A stretch of DNA of 64,000 nt from positions 1 to 64,000 of the forward strand of contig NZ_JAFEMD010000025.1 of assembly GCF_016892765.1 (NCBI RefSeq). Direction: 5' to 3'. Below, in pieces: positions 34,801 to 42,106 of the stretch. Under the pieces are notes generated by a model. It searched no databases. It was not told the DNA's origin and worked only from the letters and a program-made list of their open reading frames with translations. The number at the start of each line of letters is the position of its first letter. Position 1 is the stretch's first letter. Origin of the DNA: Microvirga arvi. Its GTDB lineage: Bacteria; Pseudomonadota; Alphaproteobacteria; Rhizobiales; Beijerinckiaceae. A program made the translations under genes and the position numbers.

Positions 34801-34948
34801 CTTCGATCAGGCGCGTGGCCTGCGCATCCACGCGCTTCTCCCGCTCCGGTGAGAGGCGGGAGTTGGCGAGAAGCCGGGCCGCGATGGCCTTGTCGTCTTC
34901 CGCGAAGGGAGGGTTGAAGGGCAGGGCGGTGCCGGGCGCAGGGTGCAT
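31850..34948 (-). CDS. putA: Bifunctional proline dehydrogenase / P5C dehydrogenase PutA
   Basis: Two-step oxidation of proline to glutamate, 1032 aa from ATG 34948 (preceded by AGAGGA; an upstream in-frame ATG at 35008 is discounted). The N-terminal FAD-dependent proline dehydrogenase barrel includes VRLVKGAYWDTEVKRAQ, and the C-terminal aldehyde dehydrogenase domain has FVAISPWNFPLAIFLGQ, the Glu in IAETGGINAMIVD and the Cys in FRSAGQRCSALRLL. There is no N-terminal ribbon-helix-helix domain, so unlike E. coli PutA it cannot repress its own gene. The divergent Lrp-type gene is the likely regulator. Confidence 0.97.
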   Translation of the reverse strand: MHPAPGTALPFNPPFAEDDKAIAARLLANSRLSPEREKRVDAQATRLIEAIRAKGGGLGGVEEMLREYALSTKEGLALMVLAEALLRVPDAATSDRLIEDKLGQADFAGHESKSDAFLVSASAWALGITARVIQPGETPESILGQLTKRLGLPAVRTATRQAMRVMGNHFVLGQTIEEALKRAGTSKGRVYRYSFDMLGEGARTAEDARRYFESYASAIDAIGRSAGNEPLPNRPGISVKLSALHPRYEATSRERVMRELVPLVIELARQAKSYDLNFTVDAEEADRLELSLEVIEAVLADPSLADWKGFGLAIQSYQKRAGSVIDAIAAMAERYDRQLMVRLVKGAYWDTEVKRAQERGLDDYPVFTRKAMTDLHYMACAERMLSLRPRIYPQFATHNALTVASIIERAGGTEGYEFQRLHGMGEALYARLLEDKPGLACRAYAPVGGHRDLLAYLVRRLLENGANSSFVSVAADPNVPVEALLKRPSDIIVSADKARHPKLPLPRDLYGPERANSRGVEFGHQVSLEALLAEIGKSAQQSYKAGPLIDGKAASGTSRPLVSPIDGSTVAGQVTEASPEVADRAMAAARAGFAGWSRTEADARAKALQRAANLLEERRGALLHLMQVEAGKTLDDALSEVREAVDFLRYYAVQGRTLFGDGDLMPGPTGESNVLRLRGRGVFVAISPWNFPLAIFLGQVSAALMAGNSVVAKPAEQTPLIAYLAVRILHEAGVPKTALHLVPGDGRVGARLVEHRDVAGVVFTGSTEVARIINRTLASKDAAIVPLIAETGGINAMIVDATALPEQVADDVVTSAFRSAGQRCSALRLLCVQEDVADRMIEMIAGNARELKIADPREISTHVGPVIDREAKDKLDAHIAAMKRQAKVHYAGEAPTAGTYVAPHIFELNKPHDLAQEVFGPVLHVVRYKAGRLEEVLQAIEGTGYGLTLGVHSRIDATVERVVEALSVGNVYVNRNMIGAVVGVQPFGGHGLSGTGPKAGGPHYLLRFATEQTVTINTAAAGGNANLIAMGE

Positions 34949-35061
34949 CGGAAATCCTCTGGATGTTTCCGGAAATATAAGAAGGAGCATGCCGCGGTTC
35001 GATGGCAAAATTCGCGAACTTCCCTTAAAAAGAACGGTAACTTAGGCAAGAGGCCGTGAAA
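34949..35061. promoter_or_regulatory. Divergent putA-putR control region
   Basis: A 113-bp region between the putA and Lrp-type regulator start codons. It must contain both promoters and presumably the regulator site; A/T-rich blocks (tccggaaatataagaagg, cttaaaaagaacggtaac) are visible. No exact operator is claimed. Confidence 0.5.
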
Positions 35062-35523
35062 ATGACGGATTTGGACCGGATCGATCGCAAGATCCTCAAG
35101 GCGCTCCAGGCCGATGGCCGCATTGCTACGGTGGAGCTTGCGGAGAAGGTGGGTCTGTCGCCGACCTCCACCGGCGAGCGGGTCAAGCGTCTGCAGCGGG
35201 AGGGGGTCATCGCCGGCTATGGCGCGAGGCTTGATCCGCACCGGCTCGGGCTTGGGCTTCTGGTTTTCGTGGAGGTCTCCCTCGACAAGACGACCGCGGA
35301 TGTTTTCGAGAAATTCGCTGCCGCCGTGAAGCGCGCGCCGGAAGTTCTCGAATGCCATATGGTGGCGGGCGGCTTCGATTATCTGGTCAAGACCCGCGTC
35401 GCCGACATGGCCGCCTATCGCGGCTTCCTCGGCGAAATCCTCCTCGCCCTGCCGGGCGTGAAGGAGACCCGCACCTACGCCGTGATGGAGGAGGTGAAAA
35501 GTGACGGGATGTTGCCGGTTTGA
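35062..35523 (+). CDS. putR: Lrp/AsnC family regulator, probable putA activator
   Basis: A 153-aa Lrp-type regulator. The N-terminal helix-turn-helix has LDRIDRKILKALQADGRIATVELAEKVGLSP, followed by the RAM ligand-binding domain with ECHMVAGGFDYLVKTRV. ATG 35062 is chosen over a GTG at 35056 because AAGAGG is then 8 nt away. In Rhodobacter and Agrobacterium a divergent Lrp-type PutR activates putA in response to proline; the gene symbol follows that context. Confidence 0.85.
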   Translation: MTDLDRIDRKILKALQADGRIATVELAEKVGLSPTSTGERVKRLQREGVIAGYGARLDPHRLGLGLLVFVEVSLDKTTADVFEKFAAAVKRAPEVLECHMVAGGFDYLVKTRVADMAAYRGFLGEILLALPGVKETRTYAVMEEVKSDGMLPV

Positions 35524-35533
35524 CATCCCTCAC

Positions 35534-35619
35534 GTCATGGCCGGGCCTGTCCCGGCCATTCCGATAAGAAGGGCATACACCTTTCTGAACGAGATCACCG
35601 GCACAAGGCCGGTGATGAC
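35534..35619. repeat. GTCAT...ATGAC repeat between putR and terC
   Basis: Starts GTCATGGCCGGGCCTGTCCC and ends ATCACCGGCACAAGGCCGGT followed by GATGAC. It fills the gap between the convergent putR and TerC genes. Confidence 0.85.
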
Positions 35620-35630
35620 GTAGAGGTGAT

Positions 35631-36638
35631 TTACCCGGTCACGGTCTCTTCCTCGTCCTTCGTCTTCCAGAGCGAATAGACGACGCCACCCGCGATCAGG
35701 GCGAGAGTCACGGAGAGCGAGATGGTGGGATCGAGCTTGCCCACGAGCTGGTTCCAGAAGATCTTGCCGCCGATGAACACGAGCACCAGCGCCAAAGCGT
35801 ATTTCAGGTAGTGGAACCTGTGCACCATGGCGGCCAGCGCGAAGTAGAGCGCGCGCAGGCCCAGGATCGCCATGATGTTGGCCGTGTAGACCACAAACGT
35901 GTCCGTGGTGATGGCGAAGATCGCCGGCACCGAGTCGACCGCGAAGATCAGGTCCGCGACATTGATCACCAAGAGGGCCAGGAAGAGCGGTGTCGCCCAG
36001 GTGACGATCCTGCCCGTCTTCGGATCGGGCTCGCGCACAAAGAAGTGTTGATCGTGAAGGCGGTTCGTCACCCGCATATGTTTGCGCAGGAAGCGGACGA
36101 GCGGGTTCTTCTCGATGTCGGGATCGCTCTCGGGCACGAACAGCATCTTGATGCCCGTCGCAATGAGGAACGCGCCGAAGAGATAGAGCATCCAGGCGTA
36201 TTCCTGCACCAGTGCAGCGCCCACCGCGATCATGATGCCGCGCAGAATGATGACGCCGATGATGCCCCACACAAGGGCGCGGTACTGGTACTTTCGGGGA
36301 ATCGCGAAATAGCTGAAGATCAGCGAGATCACGAAGACGTTGTCGATCGACAGGGACTTCTCGATGAAGAAGCCCGTGAAGTAGGCGATGCCCGCATGGG
36401 TTCCGTCCTCGGTCACCAGGAGACCGGTTTCGAACGACCACCAGATATAGGCGCCGAACAGCACCGCGATGCTGATGTAAAAAGCGGACAGGAGGAGACT
36501 CTCCTTCACGCCGAGCTCCTTGTCCTTTTTGTTGAGGACGCCGAGATCGAAGGCGAGGAGAAAAACGACAAGGCTCAGGAAAGCCGTCCACATCCAGACG
36601 GGCTTCCCCAGCCATTCCAAGAGCAGGAATTCTGGCAT
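35631..36638 (-). CDS. TerC/Alx family integral membrane protein
   Basis: A 335-aa polytopic membrane protein of the TerC family, about nine hydrophobic helices. Family motifs include the acidic FDLGVLNKKDKE near residue 30, FFIEKSLSIDNVFV near residue 92 and the pair VADLIFAVDSVPAI near residue 230. Relatives (Alx, MeeF, TerC) handle manganese or calcium export or tellurite resistance. The conserved Asp residues in the membrane fit a cation carrier. AAAGGT precedes the ATG. Confidence 0.92.
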   Translation of the reverse strand: MPEFLLLEWLGKPVWMWTAFLSLVVFLLAFDLGVLNKKDKELGVKESLLLSAFYISIAVLFGAYIWWSFETGLLVTEDGTHAGIAYFTGFFIEKSLSIDNVFVISLIFSYFAIPRKYQYRALVWGIIGVIILRGIMIAVGAALVQEYAWMLYLFGAFLIATGIKMLFVPESDPDIEKNPLVRFLRKHMRVTNRLHDQHFFVREPDPKTGRIVTWATPLFLALLVINVADLIFAVDSVPAIFAITTDTFVVYTANIMAILGLRALYFALAAMVHRFHYLKYALALVLVFIGGKIFWNQLVGKLDPTISLSVTLALIAGGVVYSLWKTKDEEETVTG

Positions 36639-36936
36639 AACCGGACCTTTGATTGCTTCTGTTCAAGCATCGGCTCCGACATCACGGACACTTTCTTGTC
36701 CGCCAGAGGGGCCCGGTCACCGATGGCCTCAACGTGGGAAGGCCCTTCACGGCCGTCAAGGGGAGGCCTCTTGAGAATTTCTGCTCAATTCTGCGTCAAA
36801 TGACGGCCGGGGAGGCAGGAATGCCCGGGCAAGAGACTTGACCCCCGATGGCGTTCTGCTTGCATGGTCAGGAAGAGGGCCAGCGGCCGAAAAGGGCGCC
36901 ATGAGTCTCCAGGGGATAAAAGCAGAGGTGACGGTG
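36639..36936. other. 298-bp divergent region between terC and the ABC operon
   Basis: Holds the promoters of both genes. On the minus strand there is a short hairpin (GGACA...TGTCC) and a GGCC-rich inverted repeat in the TerC leader. The manganese-responsive yybP-ykoY core sequence expected before Alx/TerC genes is not recognisable. No additional gene is supported. Confidence 0.5.
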
Positions 36937-37974
36937 ATGCTAGTGGATCGTTCGACACAGGTGAGATGGATCAGAGGGATGCTGGCAGGCGCTGCCGTGC
37001 TTCTCGGCTCTATTTCCGCCCAGGCCCAGACTCCGGTGCGGTTTTCCCTGGACTGGCGCTGGGAGGGCCCGGCCGCTCCCTTCGCGGTGGCCCTCGACAA
37101 GGGTTACTTCAAGGCCGAGGGCCTCGATGTCACGATCGATCCGGCGGCTGGCTCCCGCGAGCCGATCTCCCGGGTCGCTTCGGGCACCTACGACGTGGGC
37201 TTCGGCGACGTGAACTCCCTCGTGCGCTTTCGCGACGAAAATCCGGGCACCGACATCAAGGCGGTGATGGTGATCTACGACCGTCCGCCCTTCGCCATCA
37301 TCGGGCGCAAGAGCCGCGGCATCAGCAAGGAGGTGTCGAGCCTTCAGGGTAAGAAGTTCGGCGCGCCGGCGGCCGATGGCGCCTACGCGCAATGGCCGAT
37401 CTTCAAGGCCGTGAATAAGATCGACGATTCCACCATGCGGTTCGAGAATGTCGGCTTCCCGGTTCGCGAGCCCATGCTGGCGCAGGGCGAGGTCGATGCA
37501 GTCTTCGGCTTCTCCATGTCCTCCTACATCAACCTCAAGTCCCGCGGCGTGCCGGCAGACGACATCGTCGTTCTGTCCATGAGTGATTACGGCGTCGATC
37601 TCTATGGCAACACGATCATCGTCTCGCAGAAATTCGCACAGGAGAAGCCGGAGGCCGTGAAGGGCCTTCTGCGTGCGATCATGAAGGGCGTGCAGGACAC
37701 GGTGAAGGACCCATCGGGTGCGGTCGATTCGGTCATCAAACGCAATGACGTCGCCAAGAAGGACGTGGAGCTCGAGCGCCTCAAGATGGTGCTGGAGCAG
37801 AACATGATCACGCCCTGGGTGAAGGCGAACGGCTTCGGCGGCATCGACAAGGACCGCTTCACCAAGGCCCTCGACCAGATCGGCCTGACCTTCACCTACA
37901 AGGCCAAGCCGAACGTTGAGGCCGTCTTTACGGAAGAGTTCCTCCCCGCCGCCGACCAGCGCAAGGTGAACTGA
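36937..37974 (+). CDS. ABC transporter substrate-binding protein (NMT1/SsuA-like)
   Basis: A 345-aa periplasmic solute-binding protein. ATG 36937 follows AGAGGTGACGG and begins a signal peptide (MLVDRSTQVRWIRGMLAGAA..., cleavage near AQA-Q at about residue 30). The mature part has the NMT1/THI5-type features: RFSLDWRWEGPAAPFAVALDKGYF at the start and DVGFGDVNSLVRF. Such proteins bind nitrate, sulfonates, taurine or thiamine-precursor pyrimidines; the ligand cannot be decided. First gene of a binding protein-ATPase-permease operon. Confidence 0.87.
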   Translation: MLVDRSTQVRWIRGMLAGAAVLLGSISAQAQTPVRFSLDWRWEGPAAPFAVALDKGYFKAEGLDVTIDPAAGSREPISRVASGTYDVGFGDVNSLVRFRDENPGTDIKAVMVIYDRPPFAIIGRKSRGISKEVSSLQGKKFGAPAADGAYAQWPIFKAVNKIDDSTMRFENVGFPVREPMLAQGEVDAVFGFSMSSYINLKSRGVPADDIVVLSMSDYGVDLYGNTIIVSQKFAQEKPEAVKGLLRAIMKGVQDTVKDPSGAVDSVIKRNDVAKKDVELERLKMVLEQNMITPWVKANGFGGIDKDRFTKALDQIGLTFTYKAKPNVEAVFTEEFLPAADQRKVN

Positions 37975-37996
37975 GAGTTTTACGCTCATTCTATTA

Positions 37997-38125
37997 CCCT
38001 CCCCTTGAGGGGGAGGGTCGTGAGCATCGCGAGCGGGGTGGGGTGAGTAGCGCCAACATCGAAGGACGTCGCGTTGCCACCCCACCTCGGCTCTTCGAGC
38101 CGATCCTCCCCCTCAAGGGGAGGAT
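37997..38125. repeat. Paired palindromic element 3 (CCCTCCCC-TTGAGG subtype)
   Basis: Left head CCCTCCCCTTGAGGGGGAGG at 37997-38017 with tail CGAGCGGGGTGGGGTG; inverted right head GCCACCCCACCTCGGCTCTT ... GATCCTCCCCCTCAAGGGGA to 38125. It lies inside the ABC operon, between binding protein and ATPase genes. Confidence 0.82.
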
Positions 38126-38143
38126 GTAATCACGGAGCGGCCC

Positions 38144-38935
38144 TTGTCTGCTTTTGTCGATATTCACGACGTGACCCACGTCTACGCGCGGGTCGAGGAT
38201 GGCTTGCCGGCGGTCCAGAACCTCAATCTCAAGGTGAACGAGGGCGAGTTCGCCGCCATCGTCGGCCCCTCGGGCTGCGGCAAGTCCACCCTGATGAAGC
38301 TTGCCACCGGATTGCAGTTTCCCCGGGAAGGAACCGTCATCGTCGACGGCAGGGAGGTGGGCGCTCCTGTGAAGCTCGCCGGCATGGCTTTTCAGAACCC
38401 GACCATGCTGCCTTGGCGCACCACCCGCGACAACATTCTCCTGCCGCTCGAGATCGTGGAGCCGCACCGCTCCCGGCTGCGGCGGCACAAAGCGGAGTAT
38501 GTCGCCAAGGCGGAAAGGCTGCTCGCTCAGGTGGGCCTGAAGGGGCAGGGCGACAAGTTCCCATGGCAATTGTCCGGCGGCATGCAGCAGCGGGCTTCCC
38601 TCTGCCGTGCGCTCATCCACGAACCCAAGCTCCTGATGCTCGATGAACCCTTCGGTGCGCTCGACAGCTTCACCCGTGAGGAATTGTGGTGCGTGATGCA
38701 CGATCTGCATGCGGCGCAGAAGGTGACGATCATCCTCGTCACCCATGACCTGCGCGAGGCGGCCTTCCTTTCGGACCGCATCTTCTGCATGAGCGCGCGG
38801 CCAGGGCGCATTGTCGCCGAGCGCGAGGTGGAATTCCCAAGGCCTCGCGATATCGAGATCACCTACACGCCGGAATTCTCCAGCCTCGTCCACGAATTGC
38901 GCAGCCACATCGCGCAGGCGCGCCAGGCTGCTTGA
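38144..38935 (+). CDS. ABC transporter ATP-binding protein
   Basis: Cytoplasmic ATPase of the NMT1-type importer, 263 aa, start TTG at 38144 with GGAG 7 nt upstream. Walker A is GPSGCGKSTLMK near residue 45, the signature motif LSGGMQQRASLCRAL near residue 145, Walker B LLMLDEPFGALD, and the switch His in VTHDLREAAF. SsuB/TauB-type. The stop overlaps the region just before the permease start. Confidence 0.93.
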   Translation: MSAFVDIHDVTHVYARVEDGLPAVQNLNLKVNEGEFAAIVGPSGCGKSTLMKLATGLQFPREGTVIVDGREVGAPVKLAGMAFQNPTMLPWRTTRDNILLPLEIVEPHRSRLRRHKAEYVAKAERLLAQVGLKGQGDKFPWQLSGGMQQRASLCRALIHEPKLLMLDEPFGALDSFTREELWCVMHDLHAAQKVTIILVTHDLREAAFLSDRIFCMSARPGRIVAEREVEFPRPRDIEITYTPEFSSLVHELRSHIAQARQAA

Positions 38936-38943
38936 GGCACGTG

Positions 38944-39711
38944 ATGAAAACCAAGAACAAGCTCGCCCTTGCGCCGTGGGTCTTCACCATCGCCTTTTTC
39001 GCCCTGTGGGAGATCTTCTGTCACGTCCTGAAGATTTCGAGCTTCATCCTGCCCGCACCCTCCACGATCCTCTGGGCCGTGTGGGAATACCGCAACCAGC
39101 TCGCCTACCATGCCATGCATACCCTCTGGATGACGCTGGCGGGCTTCGGTCTGGCTGTCGGGTTCGGTCTGCTGCTCGGGATGGTGCTCGGTTCGTCACG
39201 GCTCATCAATGCGGGCACCTACCCGCTGCTCGTGGGCTTCAACTCGATCCCGAAGGTGGCCGTGGTGCCGATCCTCGTGTTCTGGTTCGGCGTCGGCTGG
39301 GTGCCGCCGGTGATGACGGCCTTCCTGATCTCGTTCTTTCCCATCGTGGTGAATGTCGCCACCGGCATTGCGACCGTCGAGCCGGAGATGGAGGACGTGC
39401 TGCGCGCGCTCGGCGCGTCCAAACGCGACATCGTGTTCAAGGTCGGCGTGCCGCGCGCGATGCCCTATTTCTTCGGCAGCTTGAAGGTGGCGATCACGCT
39501 CGCCTATGTGGGCTCGGTCATCGGCGAGCAGAACGCGTCGAATGTCGGCATCGGCAACCTGCTCACCCGTGCCTCGGCCGCCTTCGAGGTCCCGCTCGTC
39601 TGGGCCGCCCTCGTGGTGCTCGCCGTGCTCGGCGTGATCATGTATGCGATTACGGCTTATGCGGAGCGTTCCATGACCGGATGGGCGCAGCGCTCGCAGA
39701 TGGCGGCTTGA
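38944..39711 (+). CDS. ABC transporter permease
   Basis: A 255-aa membrane protein of the SsuC/TauC type with about six helices. The cytoplasmic EAA loop has ALGASKRDIVFKVGVPRAMPYFF near residue 170. ATG 38944 is taken because GAGG lies 6 nt upstream; a TTG at 38932 is less likely. Third gene of the transporter operon. Confidence 0.92.
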   Translation: MKTKNKLALAPWVFTIAFFALWEIFCHVLKISSFILPAPSTILWAVWEYRNQLAYHAMHTLWMTLAGFGLAVGFGLLLGMVLGSSRLINAGTYPLLVGFNSIPKVAVVPILVFWFGVGWVPPVMTAFLISFFPIVVNVATGIATVEPEMEDVLRALGASKRDIVFKVGVPRAMPYFFGSLKVAITLAYVGSVIGEQNASNVGIGNLLTRASAAFEVPLVWAALVVLAVLGVIMYAITAYAERSMTGWAQRSQMAA

Positions 39712-39742
39712 GGTATAATTCTCTCGGAACAGAGCGCGTGTT

Positions 39743-39900
39743 CCCCTCCCCCTTGCGGGGAGGGGCAGGGGTGGGGGTGGAGCGACCGGGTGAGTAAGAG
39801 GACCAGCCAAGCGCCGTAGCAGCCTTCGTACTCTCTGGATAAAATGCAGTGCTCCGACTTTCCTATCCCCACCCTCAGTCCCTCCCCGCAAGGGGGAGGG
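39743..39900. repeat. Paired palindromic element 4 (CCCTCCCC-GCAAGG subtype)
   Basis: Left head CCCCTCCCCCTTGCGGGGAG with tail GGGGCAGGGGTGGGGG at 39743-39780; inverted right head CCCCACCCTCAGTCCCTCCC then GCAAGGGGGAGGG at 39867-39900. It separates the permease from convergent cobW-like gene. The head is the same subtype as the single head at 9487-9525. Confidence 0.85.
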
Positions 39901-39937
39901 AAGAACGGCCCGCTTCCTCGCTCTGTGAAAGACCCGC

Positions 39938-41077
39938 CTACCGCCTCAACGACAGAGGATTGTCGGAGAGTGCCGCTGCATCGGGCTGATCGACGGCCGG
40001 CTTTCCGAGAAAAGCGTTCCAGAGCTTCTCCACCGTCTCGCGCTCCAGATCGTCCACGATGAAGACGATGCGGCTTCGCCTGTCTTCGCTGGGCCAGCGC
40101 GGCAGCACGGCGGGCACGTGGATCACGTGCTGCACGCCGTGGATGACGACCGGGTGCTCCGGGTCTTCTGCCAGAGCCACGAGGCCTTTCACGCGCAGTA
40201 GCTTCGCGCCTTGCGACGAGCGCAGAAGATCGAGGAACATGTCGAGCGTGCCCTGTCGGATCGGCTGGTCGCTCGTGAGGCAGAAGGCGCGAATGCGCTC
40301 GTCGTGCCGGTTCACGTCATGGTGATGTCCATGATCGTGGTCGTGCTGGTGGTGTCCGTGCTGATGCGCATGGCTTCGCCTCTCAGCCTCCTCCACCGCT
40401 TCCGTCTTCAACCATTCGGCTACGTCGGCGACCTTGCCATCGAGACCGAAGAGGCCGCCGGCAATGACGGCCTCGGCCGGCGCATTCGCGTCCAGAAGCG
40501 TTGCGCCGGGATTGAGCTGATGAAGCCTTTCCCGGAGCTCCAGCAGCCTTGCCTCATCGCTCACGAGATCGGTCTTCGTGATGACGAGACGCTCCGCCAC
40601 CGCCGCCTGCTTCACGGCCTCGCGATGGGCGTCGAGGGTAGCGGCTCCGTTGACGGCATCGACCACCGTCACCACCCCTTCGACCGCATAGCGCATGGAA
40701 AGATAGGGATGGTAGAGAACCGCGTGCAGGATCGGCGCCGGATCGGCAAGACCCGTGGTCTCGATGATCACGCGCCGGAACGGCAGGATCCGGCCGTTGT
40801 CGCGCTTGCGCAGCAGGTCTTCGAGGGTCGCGATGAGATCGCCGCGCACAGTGCAGCAGAGGCAGCCGGCGGAGAGCAGCACCATGCCTTCGTCAACTTT
40901 CTCCACCAGCAGGTGATCGAGGCCGATCTCGCCGAACTCGTTCATGATGACCACACTGTCCTGCAGCGCCGGATCCTTCAGGAGCCGGTTGAGCAGGGTG
41001 GTTTTGCCCGATCCCAGGAACCCGGTGAGGATGGTGAGTGGAAGAGGGGCGGGAGGAGTCATCGGGGTGTTTGTCAT
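39938..41077 (-). CDS. CobW/COG0523 family GTPase with His-rich loop
   Basis: A 379-aa G3E-family GTPase. The P-loop is ILTGFLGSGKTTLLNR at residue 15-30, the metal motif CLCC in LSAGCLCCTVRGDL near residue 72, and the switch ETTGLADPAPIL. A run of His and Asp residues (HAHQHGHHQHDHDHGHHHD, about residues 236-254) precedes the C-terminal CobW domain. COG0523 proteins are metal chaperones, mostly for zinc; some serve cobalt (CobW) or iron enzymes. ATG 41077 is preferred over TTG 41086. It is transcribed after an EamA gene whose stop it nearly overlaps. Confidence 0.88.
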   Translation of the reverse strand: MTNTPMTPPAPLPLTILTGFLGSGKTTLLNRLLKDPALQDSVVIMNEFGEIGLDHLLVEKVDEGMVLLSAGCLCCTVRGDLIATLEDLLRKRDNGRILPFRRVIIETTGLADPAPILHAVLYHPYLSMRYAVEGVVTVVDAVNGAATLDAHREAVKQAAVAERLVITKTDLVSDEARLLELRERLHQLNPGATLLDANAPAEAVIAGGLFGLDGKVADVAEWLKTEAVEEAERRSHAHQHGHHQHDHDHGHHHDVNRHDERIRAFCLTSDQPIRQGTLDMFLDLLRSSQGAKLLRVKGLVALAEDPEHPVVIHGVQHVIHVPAVLPRWPSEDRRSRIVFIVDDLERETVEKLWNAFLGKPAVDQPDAAALSDNPLSLRR

Positions 41078-41082
41078 CTCGT

Positions 41083-41988
41083 TCAATCCGCAATCGGCAC
41101 CAGGGGCGCATCCTTCAGGCGGCGCTGCTCCAGCACAACGTTGGCAATGATGGCGCCCAGCACAAGGGCGCCGCCTGCAATCTGCAAGGGAGACAGGACC
41201 TCATCCAGGATGAGAGCCGAGGAGATGGCGGCCACCACCGGCTCGGTACAGTAGATGATGCCGGCTGCCACCGCCGTGATGCGCCCGAGCGCCAGGAACT
41301 GCAGCACGAAGCCGAAGATGTAGCCGCCGATCGTCAGAGCGACGGCGAAGGGAGCGACGGCCAAAGTGGAGGGAGGGGCGAGCTGGCCGGCCGCCAGGCT
41401 GATGAGCGCTGCGGTGGGCAGCACGAGCAGATGGATCCAGAAGGTCTTGGCCATGACGCCGGTCCTGCGGCAGCGCGCGGCCGCGAAGAACTGGATCGCC
41501 GTGGCGATGCTCGCGCCGAAAGCCAGGGCGAGGCCCCGCCAGTCGAGGTCGCCGAAGGCCGGGCCCACCACCAAGGCCACGCCGAGAGACGCTATGGCCA
41601 CGACGCCCAGCAAGGCCGGCGTGAGCTTCGTGCCCTCGACGAAGGGACTCGCGAGCACGATCAGGATCGGAAAGGTGTAGAACACCACCGCCGCCACGGT
41701 GACTGGGATGAAGGCGACCGACGAGAGATAGCAGATGCCCACGAAGGCTGTGGCGACGCCGAGCAGCAGCAGGGTGCCGCGCTCCTCCCGCGCCGCTTTG
41801 AGCGAACTCCTCGTCGCAGCGGCGACGATGCCCACCAGGACCAGCATCAGGAACACCCGGTAGACGACAATGGCCGACCCGCTCGCGCCGGCGAATGAGG
41901 CCATGCGCGCATAGACGATGTTGAAGCCGTAGAGACTTGCCGAGACGAGGGCGAAAAGCAGGCCGCTGGCGGGAGAGGAGCGATTCAT
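41083..41988 (-). CDS. EamA/DMT family transporter
   Basis: A 301-aa drug/metabolite transporter family protein with ten predicted membrane helices arranged as two EamA repeats (the second begins around residue 150 with LDWRGLALAFGAS). Typical motifs are NIVYARMASFAGASGSAIVVYRV near the N terminus and YCTEPVVAAISSALILDE near the C terminus. Substrate unknown. Its end overlaps the leader of the CobW-type gene on the same strand, so the two may be co-expressed. Confidence 0.9.
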   Translation of the reverse strand: MNRSSPASGLLFALVSASLYGFNIVYARMASFAGASGSAIVVYRVFLMLVLVGIVAAATRSSLKAAREERGTLLLLGVATAFVGICYLSSVAFIPVTVAAVVFYTFPILIVLASPFVEGTKLTPALLGVVAIASLGVALVVGPAFGDLDWRGLALAFGASIATAIQFFAAARCRRTGVMAKTFWIHLLVLPTAALISLAAGQLAPPSTLAVAPFAVALTIGGYIFGFVLQFLALGRITAVAAGIIYCTEPVVAAISSALILDEVLSPLQIAGGALVLGAIIANVVLEQRRLKDAPLVPIAD

Positions 41989-42051
41989 GACGGGACTTGG
42001 AGGACGAGGCCTGAACCGTTCACCCGGTTAGGCAGGAAATGCAAGGGGCAA

Positions 42052-42082
42052 GAAAAACGCCCGGTTGATGAGACCGGGCGTT
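42052..42082 (-). terminator. Terminator of the D,D-carboxypeptidase gene
   Basis: ACGCCCGGT and ACCGGGCGT form a 9-bp stem around TGATGAG; read on the minus strand it is followed by TTTTTCTT. Confidence 0.88.
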
Positions 42083-42106
42083 ACGGAGAGGCGATTGCCT
42101 ATTGGA

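Noticed and set aside
36639-36830. Manganese (yybP-ykoY) riboswitch before the TerC gene
   Set aside because: I looked for the conserved core found before many TerC/Alx genes and could not recognise it; the hairpins present are short and do not match its layout.
38077-38143. Small gene between the ABC binding protein and ATPase genes
   Set aside because: The sequence is repeat element 3; open frames there come from the palindromes.
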